Source: an uncultured Candidatus Melainabacteria bacterium (GTDB taxonomy: Bacteria > Cyanobacteriota > Vampirovibrionia > Gastranaerophilales > Gastranaerophilaceae). Taken from it: a stretch of 64,000 nt of DNA. The DNA lies in the NCBI GenBank assembly GCA_934754515.1, contig CAKVIG010000009.1:1-64000 (forward strand). The letters are read 5' to 3'. Position numbers and translations under genes: made by a program. The notes under the pieces are model-generated. The model saw only the letters and a program-made list of their open reading frames with translations, had not been told where the DNA came from and did not search any database. Shown here one piece after another: positions 15,777-24,865 of the stretch. Within the stretch, counting starts at the first letter, position 1, and each line of letters starts with the position of its first letter.

Positions 15777-17150
15777 TTAAGCAACTGCATTGTATGAGCT
15801 GATTACATTTTGCAAAGCTTGAGCAACTTTTGGATCAAGTTTTTTATCATCTTGTGCTTGTTGAGCTGTCAATTGAAGCAATTGAGCTTGACCTTGAGCA
15901 GTCTTTTTCATTTTGTCTACTTCAACTTTTGAGCCAACATCTTCACCAACCAATTTCTTTGTTAGTTTACCCATTGCCCAAGTACCGATTGAACCGCCAA
16001 CTAAACCTGCAACTGCACCGATTGCTGTACCCAAGCCAGGGCAGAATGCTGTTCCTACTGCTGCACCGATTTTTGCACCTGCTGCTGCACCAACCGCTTC
16101 ACCTACTGTCCAACCAATTATTGAACCTGCAGCTTTTACAGATGTTTGACCAAGCTGTTTTATACCTGAATTCGGATCTTTTTTCAATGCTTCATCAGAG
16201 AATGCTGATCTAATTTTACCAAAATCCATCAAGAATTCCATAGCTGCAAAGAATGCGCCACCTTTAACTCCTTGAGATTTAAAACCTTGCATTACTTTTT
16301 CAGATAGGGATTTAGTACCGGCATCGGCTACTTTCTTACGTGCAATTTCTGTCAAATCACTACTGCAAGGAATTTTATCTGCAATAGTTTTAACTTTCTT
16401 TCCTCTGATACTTGCCCATAGTTCAGGAATAACACCTGTTTTAGCACCTGTTGCTACTCTGATTTTTTCTGTAACTTTTGCAATTTGTACTTTGTTGCCA
16501 GATTTTAAAGCTAATTCCATTTCTTTTTTCAAAGCATCATAAGTTGTTTTATCTAATCTCTTTTTAATTAATGGAGCAAAGCGCCATTTTGAAGCACCTT
16601 CCAACTTGTGCATTTTATGATAAGCATCACGCATTAAACTACTTGTTTCAGGATTACTCCAAAGTTTATTTAATGCACTTCCATCTTTTTTAACTTCTGC
16701 AAACATTTTTTCAACAGAACCAATAGAACTTAAAGAAGCAAACGGATGAGCAATGAATCTTGTATTATTAACCAATGCAAATGCTGCACCACCACCAGCT
16801 GCACCCAATAAAGATTCGCTTGGTTCCATACCTTTTAAGTAATATTTACCAAGTGTATCCATATCTCTTGCGGAAGCTCCAAAACCTGTTTGAGAAGCTT
16901 GTTGAGAATCTGAAGATGTAGCAGAAGCTCCATAATTTGTTGTTCCGCCCACATTTCCATAACCATAATTTTGACCGTATTGGTTATTCCAAATTGATTG
17001 ATTATTATAACCAAAAGGCATTTGATAATTCCAAGAGTTACGGTTAGCCATATAGCCGTTTGAAAAGCTTGGGCAATTCGGATTAACGCCTGAAGCACCG
17101 CCGTATAGCATATATTCCATATTCGTAAGTGAATTTAGTGGAGATACCAT
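15777..17150 (-). CDS. Hypothetical glycine-zipper protein
   Basis: I do not recognise this 457-residue protein. Residues 1-95 are low-complexity and rich in Asn, Gln, Tyr and Gly. A central basic, mostly helical region follows (about 100-330). Near 350-400 is a glycine-zipper stretch (GAAAGAKIGAAVG, GLGTAIGAVAGLVGGSIG) of the type that inserts into or perforates membranes. A charged tail rich in Lys and Gln ends the protein. It has no signal peptide. The ATG is preceded by AAAAGG and, 29 bp further, by a TTTATATATATA promoter-like motif shared with two other lineage-specific genes. Confidence 0.75.
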   Translation of the reverse strand: MVSPLNSLTNMEYMLYGGASGVNPNCPSFSNGYMANRNSWNYQMPFGYNNQSIWNNQYGQNYGYGNVGGTTNYGASATSSDSQQASQTGFGASARDMDTLGKYYLKGMEPSESLLGAAGGGAAFALVNNTRFIAHPFASLSSIGSVEKMFAEVKKDGSALNKLWSNPETSSLMRDAYHKMHKLEGASKWRFAPLIKKRLDKTTYDALKKEMELALKSGNKVQIAKVTEKIRVATGAKTGVIPELWASIRGKKVKTIADKIPCSSDLTEIARKKVADAGTKSLSEKVMQGFKSQGVKGGAFFAAMEFLMDFGKIRSAFSDEALKKDPNSGIKQLGQTSVKAAGSIIGWTVGEAVGAAAGAKIGAAVGTAFCPGLGTAIGAVAGLVGGSIGTWAMGKLTKKLVGEDVGSKVEVDKMKKTAQGQAQLLQLTAQQAQDDKKLDPKVAQALQNVISSYNAVA

Positions 17151-17178
17151 AACCTTTTCTACCTTTTTAAATCTAACC

Positions 17179-17193
17179 TTATATATATAAAGT
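17179..17193 (-). promoter_or_regulatory. Shared promoter-like motif ACTTTATATATATAA
   Basis: On the minus strand ACTTTATATATATAAGG lies about 30-43 bp before the ATG of the glycine-zipper gene. Near-identical motifs occur at 28663-28677 and 39138-39154 before two other hypothetical genes. Confidence 0.4.
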
Positions 17194-17242
17194 TATCTTT
17201 TCTCCAAAAATTGCTTTTTTGTAACGAAATGTTACAAATTAT

Positions 17243-17875
17243 TTAGTTTTCTTCTGCAGGAATATAAGTGTAGTTAGGTTCTTCTACATCTTCTTCTGTT
17301 TTGAATACAAAATAGAAATCATCGCCAGTTTTTATATCCAACTGTTCGCCTTTTTCCACAAGAGAAATCGGAGATTCTTCATAAGCATTTGTAACGCCTG
17401 ATTTTAAGCGGTTATCTTGTTCATTTTTAGCCACACCTTCTACAAACGCTACACCGATTGAAAGCCCTTTTACAAAATAACTACCAACCATTAATGCACC
17501 GTTTTTAACCATTTTCCAGTAAGGTAACTTTTTAATCTCTTCTTTTGATAAAACTACCGTCGTATACTTTCCATACATATCTTCTTGAATTTGCAATGTT
17601 TCATCGCCTTGAGTATAAGTTAAAGGCTTTACAAAAAAGACTGCATTTCTTTTTCCGCGTTTTGGATCAACTATTTGTAATACTTGGCAATGCAGAATGG
17701 AATTGGTCGGTAATTCATACTTGCCGAGCGTTCCTTCTTCTCTCAAGCATACATTAAAGGTATCTTTAGGAGAGTTGGTGCTAAAATCTTCCATCGCTGT
17801 TACTTTCAAATAATCAGCAGCAAAACAGGCAGAAATTTGGCATAAATAAATTAGTGTCAGTAAGATTTTTTTCAT
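17243..17875 (-). CDS. Secreted hypothetical protein
   Basis: The start is set at the ATG at 17875, five bases after the SD AGGAG; a GTG two codons earlier overlaps that SD. The N terminus is a classical signal peptide (MKKILLTLIYLCQISACFAA) with predicted cleavage near ACFAA. The mature part of about 190 residues is beta-rich with no recognised domain. It lies 14 bases downstream of the DUF115 gene and so is probably cotranscribed with it. Confidence 0.75.
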   Translation of the reverse strand: MKKILLTLIYLCQISACFAADYLKVTAMEDFSTNSPKDTFNVCLREEGTLGKYELPTNSILHCQVLQIVDPKRGKRNAVFFVKPLTYTQGDETLQIQEDMYGKYTTVVLSKEEIKKLPYWKMVKNGALMVGSYFVKGLSIGVAFVEGVAKNEQDNRLKSGVTNAYEESPISLVEKGEQLDIKTGDDFYFVFKTEEDVEEPNYTYIPAEEN

Positions 17876-17889
17876 AGGCACTCCTAATA

Positions 17890-19566
17890 TTATATTAATC
17901 TATATTTTTGCAAATATTCAACAACAGCTTTTATAGCAGCTTTAGCCTTTTCAATAAATTCTTCCGCAAGATTTGGGTCAAATTTTGACTGCATAACCTG
18001 AATTATATCTGCTTGCATATATTCATAAACAAGTGAAGATTTAACTATTGAAGATATTAATGCCGGTGAGAATACACCTTTTGAAAGCAATGAAATGATA
18101 TTATTTATCAAAAATAATTCTTCTTGAGTCCAATCTTTTGTCTCAATCTTAAAAGGTTTAGGTTCTAATAAAATTAAATTTACACCTGTCGTTGATAAAA
18201 ATAGAGGAATATCATCGAACGCAACATTTTTCATGCCTTCAATTGCAGCCCCAAAAGATGTTGTATTATAAACTTCTTTAATACCCAAATCCTTTATCAA
18301 AGTTTCAAAGTGGTTAATAAATGCAGCGTAATCATCACGAGTGCTTACCATTTCACCTGTCACAGATTTAACTTTTACAAGATTTTTTGTAGAATTACCG
18401 GTAATAATTTTACCGTTAGGTGCTTTGTTAACAGTTTCACCTGTAGAATACATAACGTCATTTTTGAATGCCAAATCCAAACCTGTGCAAATAATCTTGC
18501 TAAAACCAAGCTTTGATGCTACAACAAGTGCCATCGTTGTAGCAGAGCCGCCAAATTCGTAAGTTTTAAAGTTTTTATTATAGTTAATAAGTTTTTTTAC
18601 AATAAAATCAGTTTCAGAAAAAGTTAGAAAATGTTTTTTAAACGGTGAAGCCAGAATTGTAGCATCTGATTTTAAGTCACTGATACAGTTAATATTAGCA
18701 CAATAATCTTCTAATCCGGTATATGTTGCGCTAATTGCACTGGCATCCATACAAACTGCAAAATCAGGAGTTATACCGTTAGCTTCTAATGTTCTCAAAA
18801 CTTTATTAACAGCAAAAATAACAAATTTATCTCTGTTTGCTTTGATTTTTTCAATGTTTTCATTTAATGAAGGACCTGCAGCAACAACCAAAGCCGTTTG
18901 TCCGATAAATTTATTTTCCAAATCAGAAAGCATCGAAACAGAAGAGTTGTTAACAGTGCTAATATTTCTCAAGGTGTTAAGCAGCCATTTTTTAGAAAAT
19001 CTTGCAATTGTATTCACGTCAACCATCTTAGTCTTGCAAGTTTCGTAAACTTTTTGAGTAAGTTCTAAAAGTTCTTTACTTCTTACAAGTGCATAATTTT
19101 TCAAATAAACGACTTCTACTTTGTCTTTATTAATATAATTGGCACTTAATTTATTCAACAAATCTTTTAAATTATCCGTTATATAAACTCGACCGCTGGC
19201 AAGGTGTTCAGAAATATCAACGTTGTTCAAAACAAAATGCAAAAGCATCGTGTCAGGTTCGTATACATAAATTCTGCTTGGATATGTATTAAAAACTTCA
19301 TCCAAAAGATAGCCTAAACCGATACCAAAAGTGATAATAATATCGTTTTTGTCCATTTCGTTTTTAATAGTTGATTTGAGCATTTGTTTAACTGCCTCTC
19401 GAGGATTGTTGATATCATCTATCGGCACATCATCTTTCATTAACAAGTAATCATTTGACGGTGTCATGCAGTATGACATGTTTTTTCTTGTATCATCAAG
19501 TGAAAATCTTTTTAATCTCTCTTTAAGTTCTTCGTTATTTAGAAACGATAAATTTTTGTTAAACAT
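17890..19566 (-). CDS. DUF115 (MptE-like/Maf-type) protein
   Basis: The central region (about residues 205-400) matches the DUF115/6-hydroxymethylpterin pyrophosphokinase MptE-like domain: TALVVAAGPSLNENIEKI, FAVNKVLRTLEANGITPDF, CTGLDLAF. In flagellated bacteria members such as Maf (motility accessory factor) are linked to transfer of nonulosonic acids onto flagellin. The flanking N- and C-terminal regions (558 residues in total) fit the Maf layout. A role in glycosylating a surface or pilus protein is inference. No sugar biosynthesis genes are adjacent except a distant DegT aminotransferase (45915). Confidence 0.8.
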   Translation of the reverse strand: MFNKNLSFLNNEELKERLKRFSLDDTRKNMSYCMTPSNDYLLMKDDVPIDDINNPREAVKQMLKSTIKNEMDKNDIIITFGIGLGYLLDEVFNTYPSRIYVYEPDTMLLHFVLNNVDISEHLASGRVYITDNLKDLLNKLSANYINKDKVEVVYLKNYALVRSKELLELTQKVYETCKTKMVDVNTIARFSKKWLLNTLRNISTVNNSSVSMLSDLENKFIGQTALVVAAGPSLNENIEKIKANRDKFVIFAVNKVLRTLEANGITPDFAVCMDASAISATYTGLEDYCANINCISDLKSDATILASPFKKHFLTFSETDFIVKKLINYNKNFKTYEFGGSATTMALVVASKLGFSKIICTGLDLAFKNDVMYSTGETVNKAPNGKIITGNSTKNLVKVKSVTGEMVSTRDDYAAFINHFETLIKDLGIKEVYNTTSFGAAIEGMKNVAFDDIPLFLSTTGVNLILLEPKPFKIETKDWTQEELFLINNIISLLSKGVFSPALISSIVKSSLVYEYMQADIIQVMQSKFDPNLAEEFIEKAKAAIKAVVEYLQKYRLI

Positions 19567-19701
19567 TTCAAATCCTTTTCAAAATTTATGCAAAAAACAC
19601 ACCGCTAAAGGGTTTTTATTTAAAAATAGCATGTTTTTTAAGAAATGTAAAGCAATCAAAGCCCAAGAAACATCGTATAAAATTTTGTTAAAATAAAACT
19701 C

Positions 19702-19729
19702 TTGCAAAAAAAGTTTGATGTGATATTCT
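19702..19729 (+). promoter_or_regulatory. Promoter of tRNA-Arg
   Basis: -35 TTGCAA (19702-19707), 16-bp spacer, -10 TATTCT (19724-19729), about 27 bp before the tRNA. Confidence 0.6.
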
Positions 19730-19756
19730 GAATATACAAACTGAATAAAGATTTAT

Positions 19757-19830
19757 GCGTCTGTAGCTCAGCTGGATAGAGCATCTGCCTTCTAAGCAGA
19801 GGGTCCCGCGTTCGAATCGCGGCAGGCGTA
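19757..19830 (+). tRNA. tRNA-Arg (anticodon TCT)
   Basis: A full cloverleaf can be drawn. The acceptor GCGTCTG pairs with CAGGCGT. The D arm is GCTC...GAGC and the anticodon stem is TCTGC...GCAGA with loop CTTCTAA (anticodon TCT, reads AGA). The T arm is CCGCG-TTCGAAT-CGCGG. The discriminator is A and CCA is not encoded. Confidence 0.97.
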
Positions 19831-19840
19831 TTTTTTCGTA

Positions 19841-19867
19841 AAAAGAGCCACTTATGTGGCTCTTTTA
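19841..19867 (+). terminator. Intrinsic terminator after tRNA-Arg
   Basis: AAAAGAGCCAC-TTAT-GTGGCTCTTTT, an 11-bp perfect stem ending in T residues, 10 bp past the tRNA. Confidence 0.92.
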
Positions 19868-19980
19868 TATTCTTAGTTTATAAACTTAACTTAAAAAAAT
19901 CGTTAAATTCTAAAGATTTACAAATTGTTACAAATAGTGTATTATTAAAATGTTAGGCAAATTAAATAAGAGGAAGATTT

Positions 19981-20853
19981 ATGAGCAATATTGTAATTTA
20001 TTCAACAAAGCCTATGCCTGAACTTCAAGCCACGTTGATGGATATTGATGAAGCAGAGGTTAGAGTTGTTTCTATTGATAAAATAAAGGATTATGCGGTT
20101 ATTAACCCATCTTTAATGATTATAGAAAACATTGATTTAGCTAAAGATGCTTTAATGACAAACAAATTTCCTTGCCCAATCCTTTTCTTTGGTCCAACAA
20201 GAAGAGATGTAACAGTAAGAGCAGAGGGATTTGACTTTATTAAAGACCCTGCAAATACTGATGAACTTATTGTTCGTGTTAATGCGTTGTTAAAAATAAA
20301 AGCAATCAAAGACAAATTAGAACGAGTTTCTACAACTGATGATTTAACCGGTTTACACAACAGAAAATACTTACAAGAACGTTTAGAAGAAGAAATTTCA
20401 CGTTCAAGACGTTATGGCACAAAGCTTTCTTGCATATTGTTCGATATAGATTTCTTTAAAGTTGTAAACGACATGTACGGTTACGAATGGGGCGATATTC
20501 TTTTAACAAAAATTGCAAATAAACTTAATGCAATGATAAGAAAGGAAGATATTTTAACTCGTTACGGAGATGAAGAATTCTTACTTGTTCTACCGAACAC
20601 TTCAGAAGACAATGCATTCTTATTCGGCGAAAGATTTAGAAGGGAAGTTGAAAAAATGGAGTTTATCCCTGCCGGAGAAGAAGAACCGCACAAAGTAACA
20701 ATTTCGGGCGGCATTTCTACTTATCCTTGTATGCCGGATGTTGAAGAAGATGCAAATACTGTAATCAGATACGCAGAGCATGCTTTATATAATGCAAAAC
20801 ATAGAGGTAAAAATAAAATCATTCAATTCTCTCAAATGAATTTGGAAATGTAA
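19981..20853 (+). CDS. Pseudo-receiver GGDEF protein with degenerate active site
   Basis: Residues 1-115 resemble a CheY-like receiver (GFDFIKDPANTDELIVRVNALL) but carry Glu in place of the phosphorylated Asp (LMIIENID, about residue 49). Residues 125-285 form a GGDEF domain with TDDLTGLHNRKYL, FDIDFFKVVND and RKEDILTRY. The signature itself reads GDEEF instead of GGDEF/GGEEF. The RxxD inhibitory (I) site, RKED, is kept. Loss of the second glycine suggests little or no diguanylate cyclase activity, so it may act as a c-di-GMP receptor. SD is GAGGAAG. The gene is monocistronic with its own terminator. Confidence 0.88.
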   Translation: MSNIVIYSTKPMPELQATLMDIDEAEVRVVSIDKIKDYAVINPSLMIIENIDLAKDALMTNKFPCPILFFGPTRRDVTVRAEGFDFIKDPANTDELIVRVNALLKIKAIKDKLERVSTTDDLTGLHNRKYLQERLEEEISRSRRYGTKLSCILFDIDFFKVVNDMYGYEWGDILLTKIANKLNAMIRKEDILTRYGDEEFLLVLPNTSEDNAFLFGERFRREVEKMEFIPAGEEEPHKVTISGGISTYPCMPDVEEDANTVIRYAEHALYNAKHRGKNKIIQFSQMNLEM

Positions 20854-20858
20854 TTTAG

Positions 20859-20886
20859 GAGGATGACTGAAAAGTCATCCTCTTTT
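20859..20886 (+). terminator. Intrinsic terminator after the GGDEF gene
   Basis: GAGGATGACT-GAAA-AGTCATCCTC followed by TTTT. Confidence 0.9.
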
Positions 20887-20966
20887 AGTATTTTAGAATT
20901 ACCAACTCAGCGAATGGTCAAAAAACTATTATCAACAATACTCTTTATTAAGGAGAAGATAATTTA

Positions 20967-21977
20967 ATGAAAATGTTGATGTTTGACTTTCGCGATACTG
21001 AAAAAGAATTTTTTCAAAATAATGAACTTGTTGATTTTGATTTGTCATTTATCGGTGAACCACTAAATGCTGATTATAAATTAACCGAAGAACAGAAAAA
21101 CGAAACAGATATTATTAGCGTCTTTAGAAGTTCAAATTTAACGGATAAAGTCCTTAAACAATTTAAAAACCTAAGAATTATTGCTACGCGTTCTTACGGA
21201 TATGGACATATTGATTTAGATTACTGCATAGAACACAATATTGCAGTACTTAATGTTGAGCAATACGGAGAAGAAGCCGTCGCACAATATGCAATAGCAT
21301 TGATTATTGTTCTTGTAAGAAACATGTTACCGGCAATTTTAGACATGAAGGCGCATAAAATTAATTACAAACACTACGAAGGCAAAAAACTCAACAATTT
21401 AACACTTGGGATTGTCGGCTGCGGACAAATCGGAAGTGCTGTTGCAAAAATTGCAAATTATTTTGGAATGAAAGTTCTAATACACTCATACATGCAAAAT
21501 CCGGAATTAGACAGTTTTTGCGATTTCGTAAGCTTGGATGAATTATTAAGAGAATCCGATGTTATTTCTCTACATCTGTTGTATACAGGCGACAATTACC
21601 ATCTAATAGGAAAAGAAGAATTTAAAAAAATGAAAGACGGTGTTGTATTCGTTAATACTGCAAGAGGCGAACTTCTTGATATAAAAGCTCTTTATGACAA
21701 TTTAATTACTGGAAAAGTTAAAGCAGCCGCACTTGATGTTTTGGAATGTGAATTTTTAAGCACACATCCGGGAGAACTCAGCAATGTGATAAAAGATTCT
21801 GAATCTCACTGTGTTGAAACAGCACTTGTAACACAGAAATTATTCAATATGGATAATGTAATAATCACACCGCATATTGCATATAATACGCATGAATCAG
21901 TAAACTATCTTTTAACAAAAACGTTTAATAATATACGAGATTACATAAAAGGTGTAAACACAAATAGAGTATGTTAG
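20967..21977 (+). CDS. D-isomer-specific 2-hydroxyacid dehydrogenase
   Basis: This NAD-dependent dehydrogenase interconverts a 2-oxo acid and a D-2-hydroxy acid. Residues 140-270 hold the Rossmann NAD site (GIVGCGQIGSAVAKIANYFG) followed by FVNTARGELLD with the catalytic Arg, and the C-terminal NVIITPHIAYNT with the catalytic His. It is closest in layout to D-lactate dehydrogenases, but substrate cannot be fixed from sequence. The 336-residue length is typical. SD AAGGAG. Its 3' end overlaps the convergent sigma factor gene by 4 bases. Confidence 0.88.
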   Translation: MKMLMFDFRDTEKEFFQNNELVDFDLSFIGEPLNADYKLTEEQKNETDIISVFRSSNLTDKVLKQFKNLRIIATRSYGYGHIDLDYCIEHNIAVLNVEQYGEEAVAQYAIALIIVLVRNMLPAILDMKAHKINYKHYEGKKLNNLTLGIVGCGQIGSAVAKIANYFGMKVLIHSYMQNPELDSFCDFVSLDELLRESDVISLHLLYTGDNYHLIGKEEFKKMKDGVVFVNTARGELLDIKALYDNLITGKVKAAALDVLECEFLSTHPGELSNVIKDSESHCVETALVTQKLFNMDNVIITPHIAYNTHESVNYLLTKTFNNIRDYIKGVNTNRVC

Positions 21978-22669
21978 TAATCTACTCGACCGCGACTCTT
22001 TAAATATTCCCTGATTTGGTTTAAAGAAAATTGTACAATTCTTGTAATTCTAGATGGTGAAAGCCCCACCATTGTTGCAATATCTTTTGCTTGCATATTT
22101 CTATAAAAACGATATTCAACAACTGTACGTTCTTTTTGAGGTAATTTCGCGATGGCTTGTTTAATAAGTTTGCTCATTTCAACAATTTCTGCTTGCTCAT
22201 CAGGTAATGCAGAAGGATCTTTTATAAAATCAAAAGGAGAAGCATTATCAGTTGCTGCGGCTGCTAAACCGTCAATAGAAAGAATTGTTTCGTAAACTGC
22301 TTCACGAACTTTTGTTGGAGATATACTGAATCCCATGTCTTCAGAGCTGTCTTCACCGTTTTCGGTCACTGCATCGGAAACATAACTATCTTCATCACCA
22401 TCTTCTTTTTTATGCTTCATTGTATACCATTTATAACGGTGACGTAATTCATTTCTTATTGCCCATTTTACAGCAGTACCAATGTACGCCTCATTATAAT
22501 GAGCAAGTTGTTCTTCTGTTTTACCCTTAATCAAAGTTTGAATGGCTATTATGCCTATACTAACCAATTCTTCGTACTCTATCATATGGTTAGGTATACG
22601 CCTATGCTCTACTCTTGCTATTTTTTGCACAATACCGAGGTATTGTTTGATTAAAGTGTTATTTTCCAT
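21974..22669 (-). CDS. Sigma-70 family factor, FliA/WhiG-like
   Basis: This alternative sigma factor has region 2 near residues 10-90 (QYLGIVQKIA, YEELVSIGIIAIQTLI, AVKWAIRNELRHR) and region 4 near 170-225 (LPQKERTVVEYRFYRNMQAKDIA, LSPSRITRIVQFSLNQI). Length (231) and spacing fit the sigma-28 group that directs flagellar or late-surface genes. The region-2 to region-3 part is rewritten with an acidic stretch, so promoter preference may differ. The next gene in the same direction is flhB, 670 bp away across a repeat island. Confidence 0.82.
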   Translation of the reverse strand: MENNTLIKQYLGIVQKIARVEHRRIPNHMIEYEELVSIGIIAIQTLIKGKTEEQLAHYNEAYIGTAVKWAIRNELRHRYKWYTMKHKKEDGDEDSYVSDAVTENGEDSSEDMGFSISPTKVREAVYETILSIDGLAAAATDNASPFDFIKDPSALPDEQAEIVEMSKLIKQAIAKLPQKERTVVEYRFYRNMQAKDIATMVGLSPSRITRIVQFSLNQIREYLKSRGRVDY

Positions 22670-22734
22670 CTTCTCTTATTAAACTAACCTGAGAATATCA
22701 TACCAAGATTTATACATTTTTTCAAGATGTAAAA

Positions 22735-23338
22735 ATTAATAACACCCTTGCGCAATATCCCAACAGTAACCCACGCACATTTGTAGCTCACTCTCGTTCA
22801 CACAACTGCGACCTCCCTATCCATGGAGGTTACTTTCGCCAATCACCGAACGACTTTAGTGCTACTCCTTCCCTGGTTAGGGAAGGTTGGGATGGGTATT
22901 GATTTGAAAAGCTAATAATACCCTCTCCCCTACCCCTCCCCCGAGGGAGGGTGTGGTATGCGTTAGTTTAATGATATACCGAACGACTTTAGGTTATTCC
23001 CTCGCCTTACAGGAGAGGGCTAGGGTGAGGTAAATACAAGACATTAAACAAACAAGCAAGCAAATTTTATAATACAAATTGCCTACGGCTTGAACCCTCA
23101 CCCAAAAATCTAAGTTTCGCACAGCTCAACTTGATTTTCTACCCTCTCCCAAAGAGAGATATTGCGCAAACGGCGAACGACTTTAGCACTGCTCCTTCCC
23201 TTATTAGGGAAGGGTGGGATGGGTATCGGTTGAGATGTTAATAATACCCTTGTACAATATCCAAACCGTAACCCACCCGTATTTGTAGCTCACTCTCGTT
23301 CGCACAATTGCGACCATTCTATCAATGAAGGTTGTAGT
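22735..23338. repeat. Repeat island between sigma factor and flhB
   Basis: No gene is seen here. R2-type units (ACCCAC...GCGACC...GAGGTT) lie at about 22766-22832 and 23268-23333. R3 units (CCTTCCCT-TAGGGAAGG-TTGGGATGGGTAT) lie at about 22867-22902 and 23193-23232. R1 units lie at about 22919-22956 and 23001-23034. The phrase CGAACGACTTTAG recurs three times as a linker. The flanks TAACACCCTTGCGCAATATCC and TAATACCCTTGTACAATATCC are near repeats, so the island probably grew by duplication. Confidence 0.75.
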
Positions 23339-24406
23339 TTATTGTCCCTGTTGTTTGTTCTTCAATCCATAAACAAATAATAAGATTTCGGCTACAGCCT
23401 TATACAATTCTGGTGGAATTTGTTGATTGATATCAACCATCCTAAACAAAGCTCTCGCAACCGGAGCGTTGTCAATTACAGGCACATTATGTTTTGTCGC
23501 AATGTCAATAATTTTTTTAGCAATAAGTTCTGTTCCTTTTGCTGTTAACATCGGCGACTGCATTGTTTCAGAATCGTATTTTAAGGCACAAGCAACATGG
23601 GTCGGATTTCTTACAACAAAATCAGCATCAGGTACAGAGTCCATTGCACCTTGTTGTAGCATTTGCATACGTCTTTGTCTTAAAGCAGCTTTTACGTGTG
23701 GATCACCTTCAGAGTTTTTGTACTCATCTTTAATTTCCTTAAAAGACATTTTTTGATCTTTTAAAAATTTCCATTTTGTCATGCCATAATCGGCTGCCGC
23801 AATAATAAGAAACGCAATGCAAGCTTTGTAGATAAATTCTACGATTAATTTACCAAACTCAATCATAACGGCAAAATGGTTATCGATAGCTGCCAGCATT
23901 AGAATACTTTCCAAGTGGGCTCTATACACCGTCCAACCGACTAAACCTAAAATAAAAACTTTAACGATGTTTTTGCAAAGTTCAAACAGCGTTTTTACTT
24001 GGAAAAGGTTTTTAAAATATTTTGTCGGATTAAGCTTATCAAGTTTTGGAACCAAAGGAGCTGTTGCGACCAAAGGTCCAACTTGAATAAAATCCCCAAT
24101 TATCGCAACAAAAGCTGCAACAAAAAGAATTGCACCAATTATAACAACAGCGGGGATAAGAGTTACTGTTAAAATATATGTAATCCCAATATTATCTAAA
24201 CTATGATTAGGAATTTGCTCATAAAGAGTTTTGAAAAGTCCGACAATAAGCTTCCAAATAATAGGTGCAAGCATATTAATAAATGAAAACATAACGAGTA
24301 AAGACAATGCTGTTGACACGTCTTTAGATTTAACTACCTGCCCTTCTTTTCTTGCTCTCTCAAGCTTTTGAGGGGTGGCATCAAACTGTTTATCTTCATC
24401 ACCCAT
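23339..24406 (-). CDS. flhB: FlhB/SctU-family export gate protein
   Basis: FlhB is the membrane component of flagellar/type III export that switches substrate class after self-cleavage. The N terminus matches (DATPQKLERARKEGQVVKSKD). Four membrane segments fall within about 30-215. The cytoplasmic domain carries the NPTH autocleavage motif in VVRNPTHVACALKYD (about residue 265) and the late PVIDNAPVARALF. At 355 residues it is full length. No other flagellar or type III gene lies in this window. An R2 repeat abuts its stop codon. Confidence 0.93.
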   Translation of the reverse strand: MGDEDKQFDATPQKLERARKEGQVVKSKDVSTALSLLVMFSFINMLAPIIWKLIVGLFKTLYEQIPNHSLDNIGITYILTVTLIPAVVIIGAILFVAAFVAIIGDFIQVGPLVATAPLVPKLDKLNPTKYFKNLFQVKTLFELCKNIVKVFILGLVGWTVYRAHLESILMLAAIDNHFAVMIEFGKLIVEFIYKACIAFLIIAAADYGMTKWKFLKDQKMSFKEIKDEYKNSEGDPHVKAALRQRRMQMLQQGAMDSVPDADFVVRNPTHVACALKYDSETMQSPMLTAKGTELIAKKIIDIATKHNVPVIDNAPVARALFRMVDINQQIPPELYKAVAEILLFVYGLKNKQQGQ

Positions 24407-24500
24407 TTTATTTGTTCCGTTGGATTTTCGTTTCTGTTGCTAATAGTTTAGCATAAACCCGTATTTTATTGTACAATGTTTTCTATAAGGAGTCTGATTC

Positions 24501-24794
24501 ATGAAAAACATTTTTTTAATAATTCTATCAATAATAACAATTGCTTGTGCCGGTTACACATTTTTGAACCAAACCGGACATATTCCTATGATTACGATGT
24601 TCTTAGCAGGTTTTGCCCTTGCAATATTTTTAATGACATTAAAGATGAATGTCAAAAATAAAAAACTAAATTCTTACAAAAGAGAATTAGAAAAAGAATC
24701 TATTGCATCTACGGAATCATCTTCAAGAGTAAAAGTTTTGGAATCAAAAATTGAGGTTTTGGAAAAGGCACTTGAAAACGCATTGAAAAAGTAA
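24501..24794 (+). CDS. Small membrane protein with coiled-coil tail
   Basis: This 97-residue hypothetical protein has two hydrophobic segments (about 3-20 and 30-48). A charged helix follows with heptad-like spacing (KVLESKIEVLEKALENALKK), predicted to be a cytoplasmic coiled coil. The layout recalls LapA-type two-helix proteins but no specific family is assigned. ATG preceded by SD AAGGAG. It lies 71 bp upstream of clpP in the same direction. Confidence 0.75.
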   Translation: MKNIFLIILSIITIACAGYTFLNQTGHIPMITMFLAGFALAIFLMTLKMNVKNKKLNSYKRELEKESIASTESSSRVKVLESKIEVLEKALENALKK

Positions 24795-24865
24795 TACAAA
24801 ACAATGATTGATTAAGTTTAATATTTATTATAAAATAATTCTAAAGTAACATAAGGGAGAGAATT

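Noticed and set aside
22735..23338. Possible CRISPR array because of repeated units
   Set aside because: The repeats differ in type, length and spacing and are palindromic intergenic elements; there are no uniform spacers and no cas genes.
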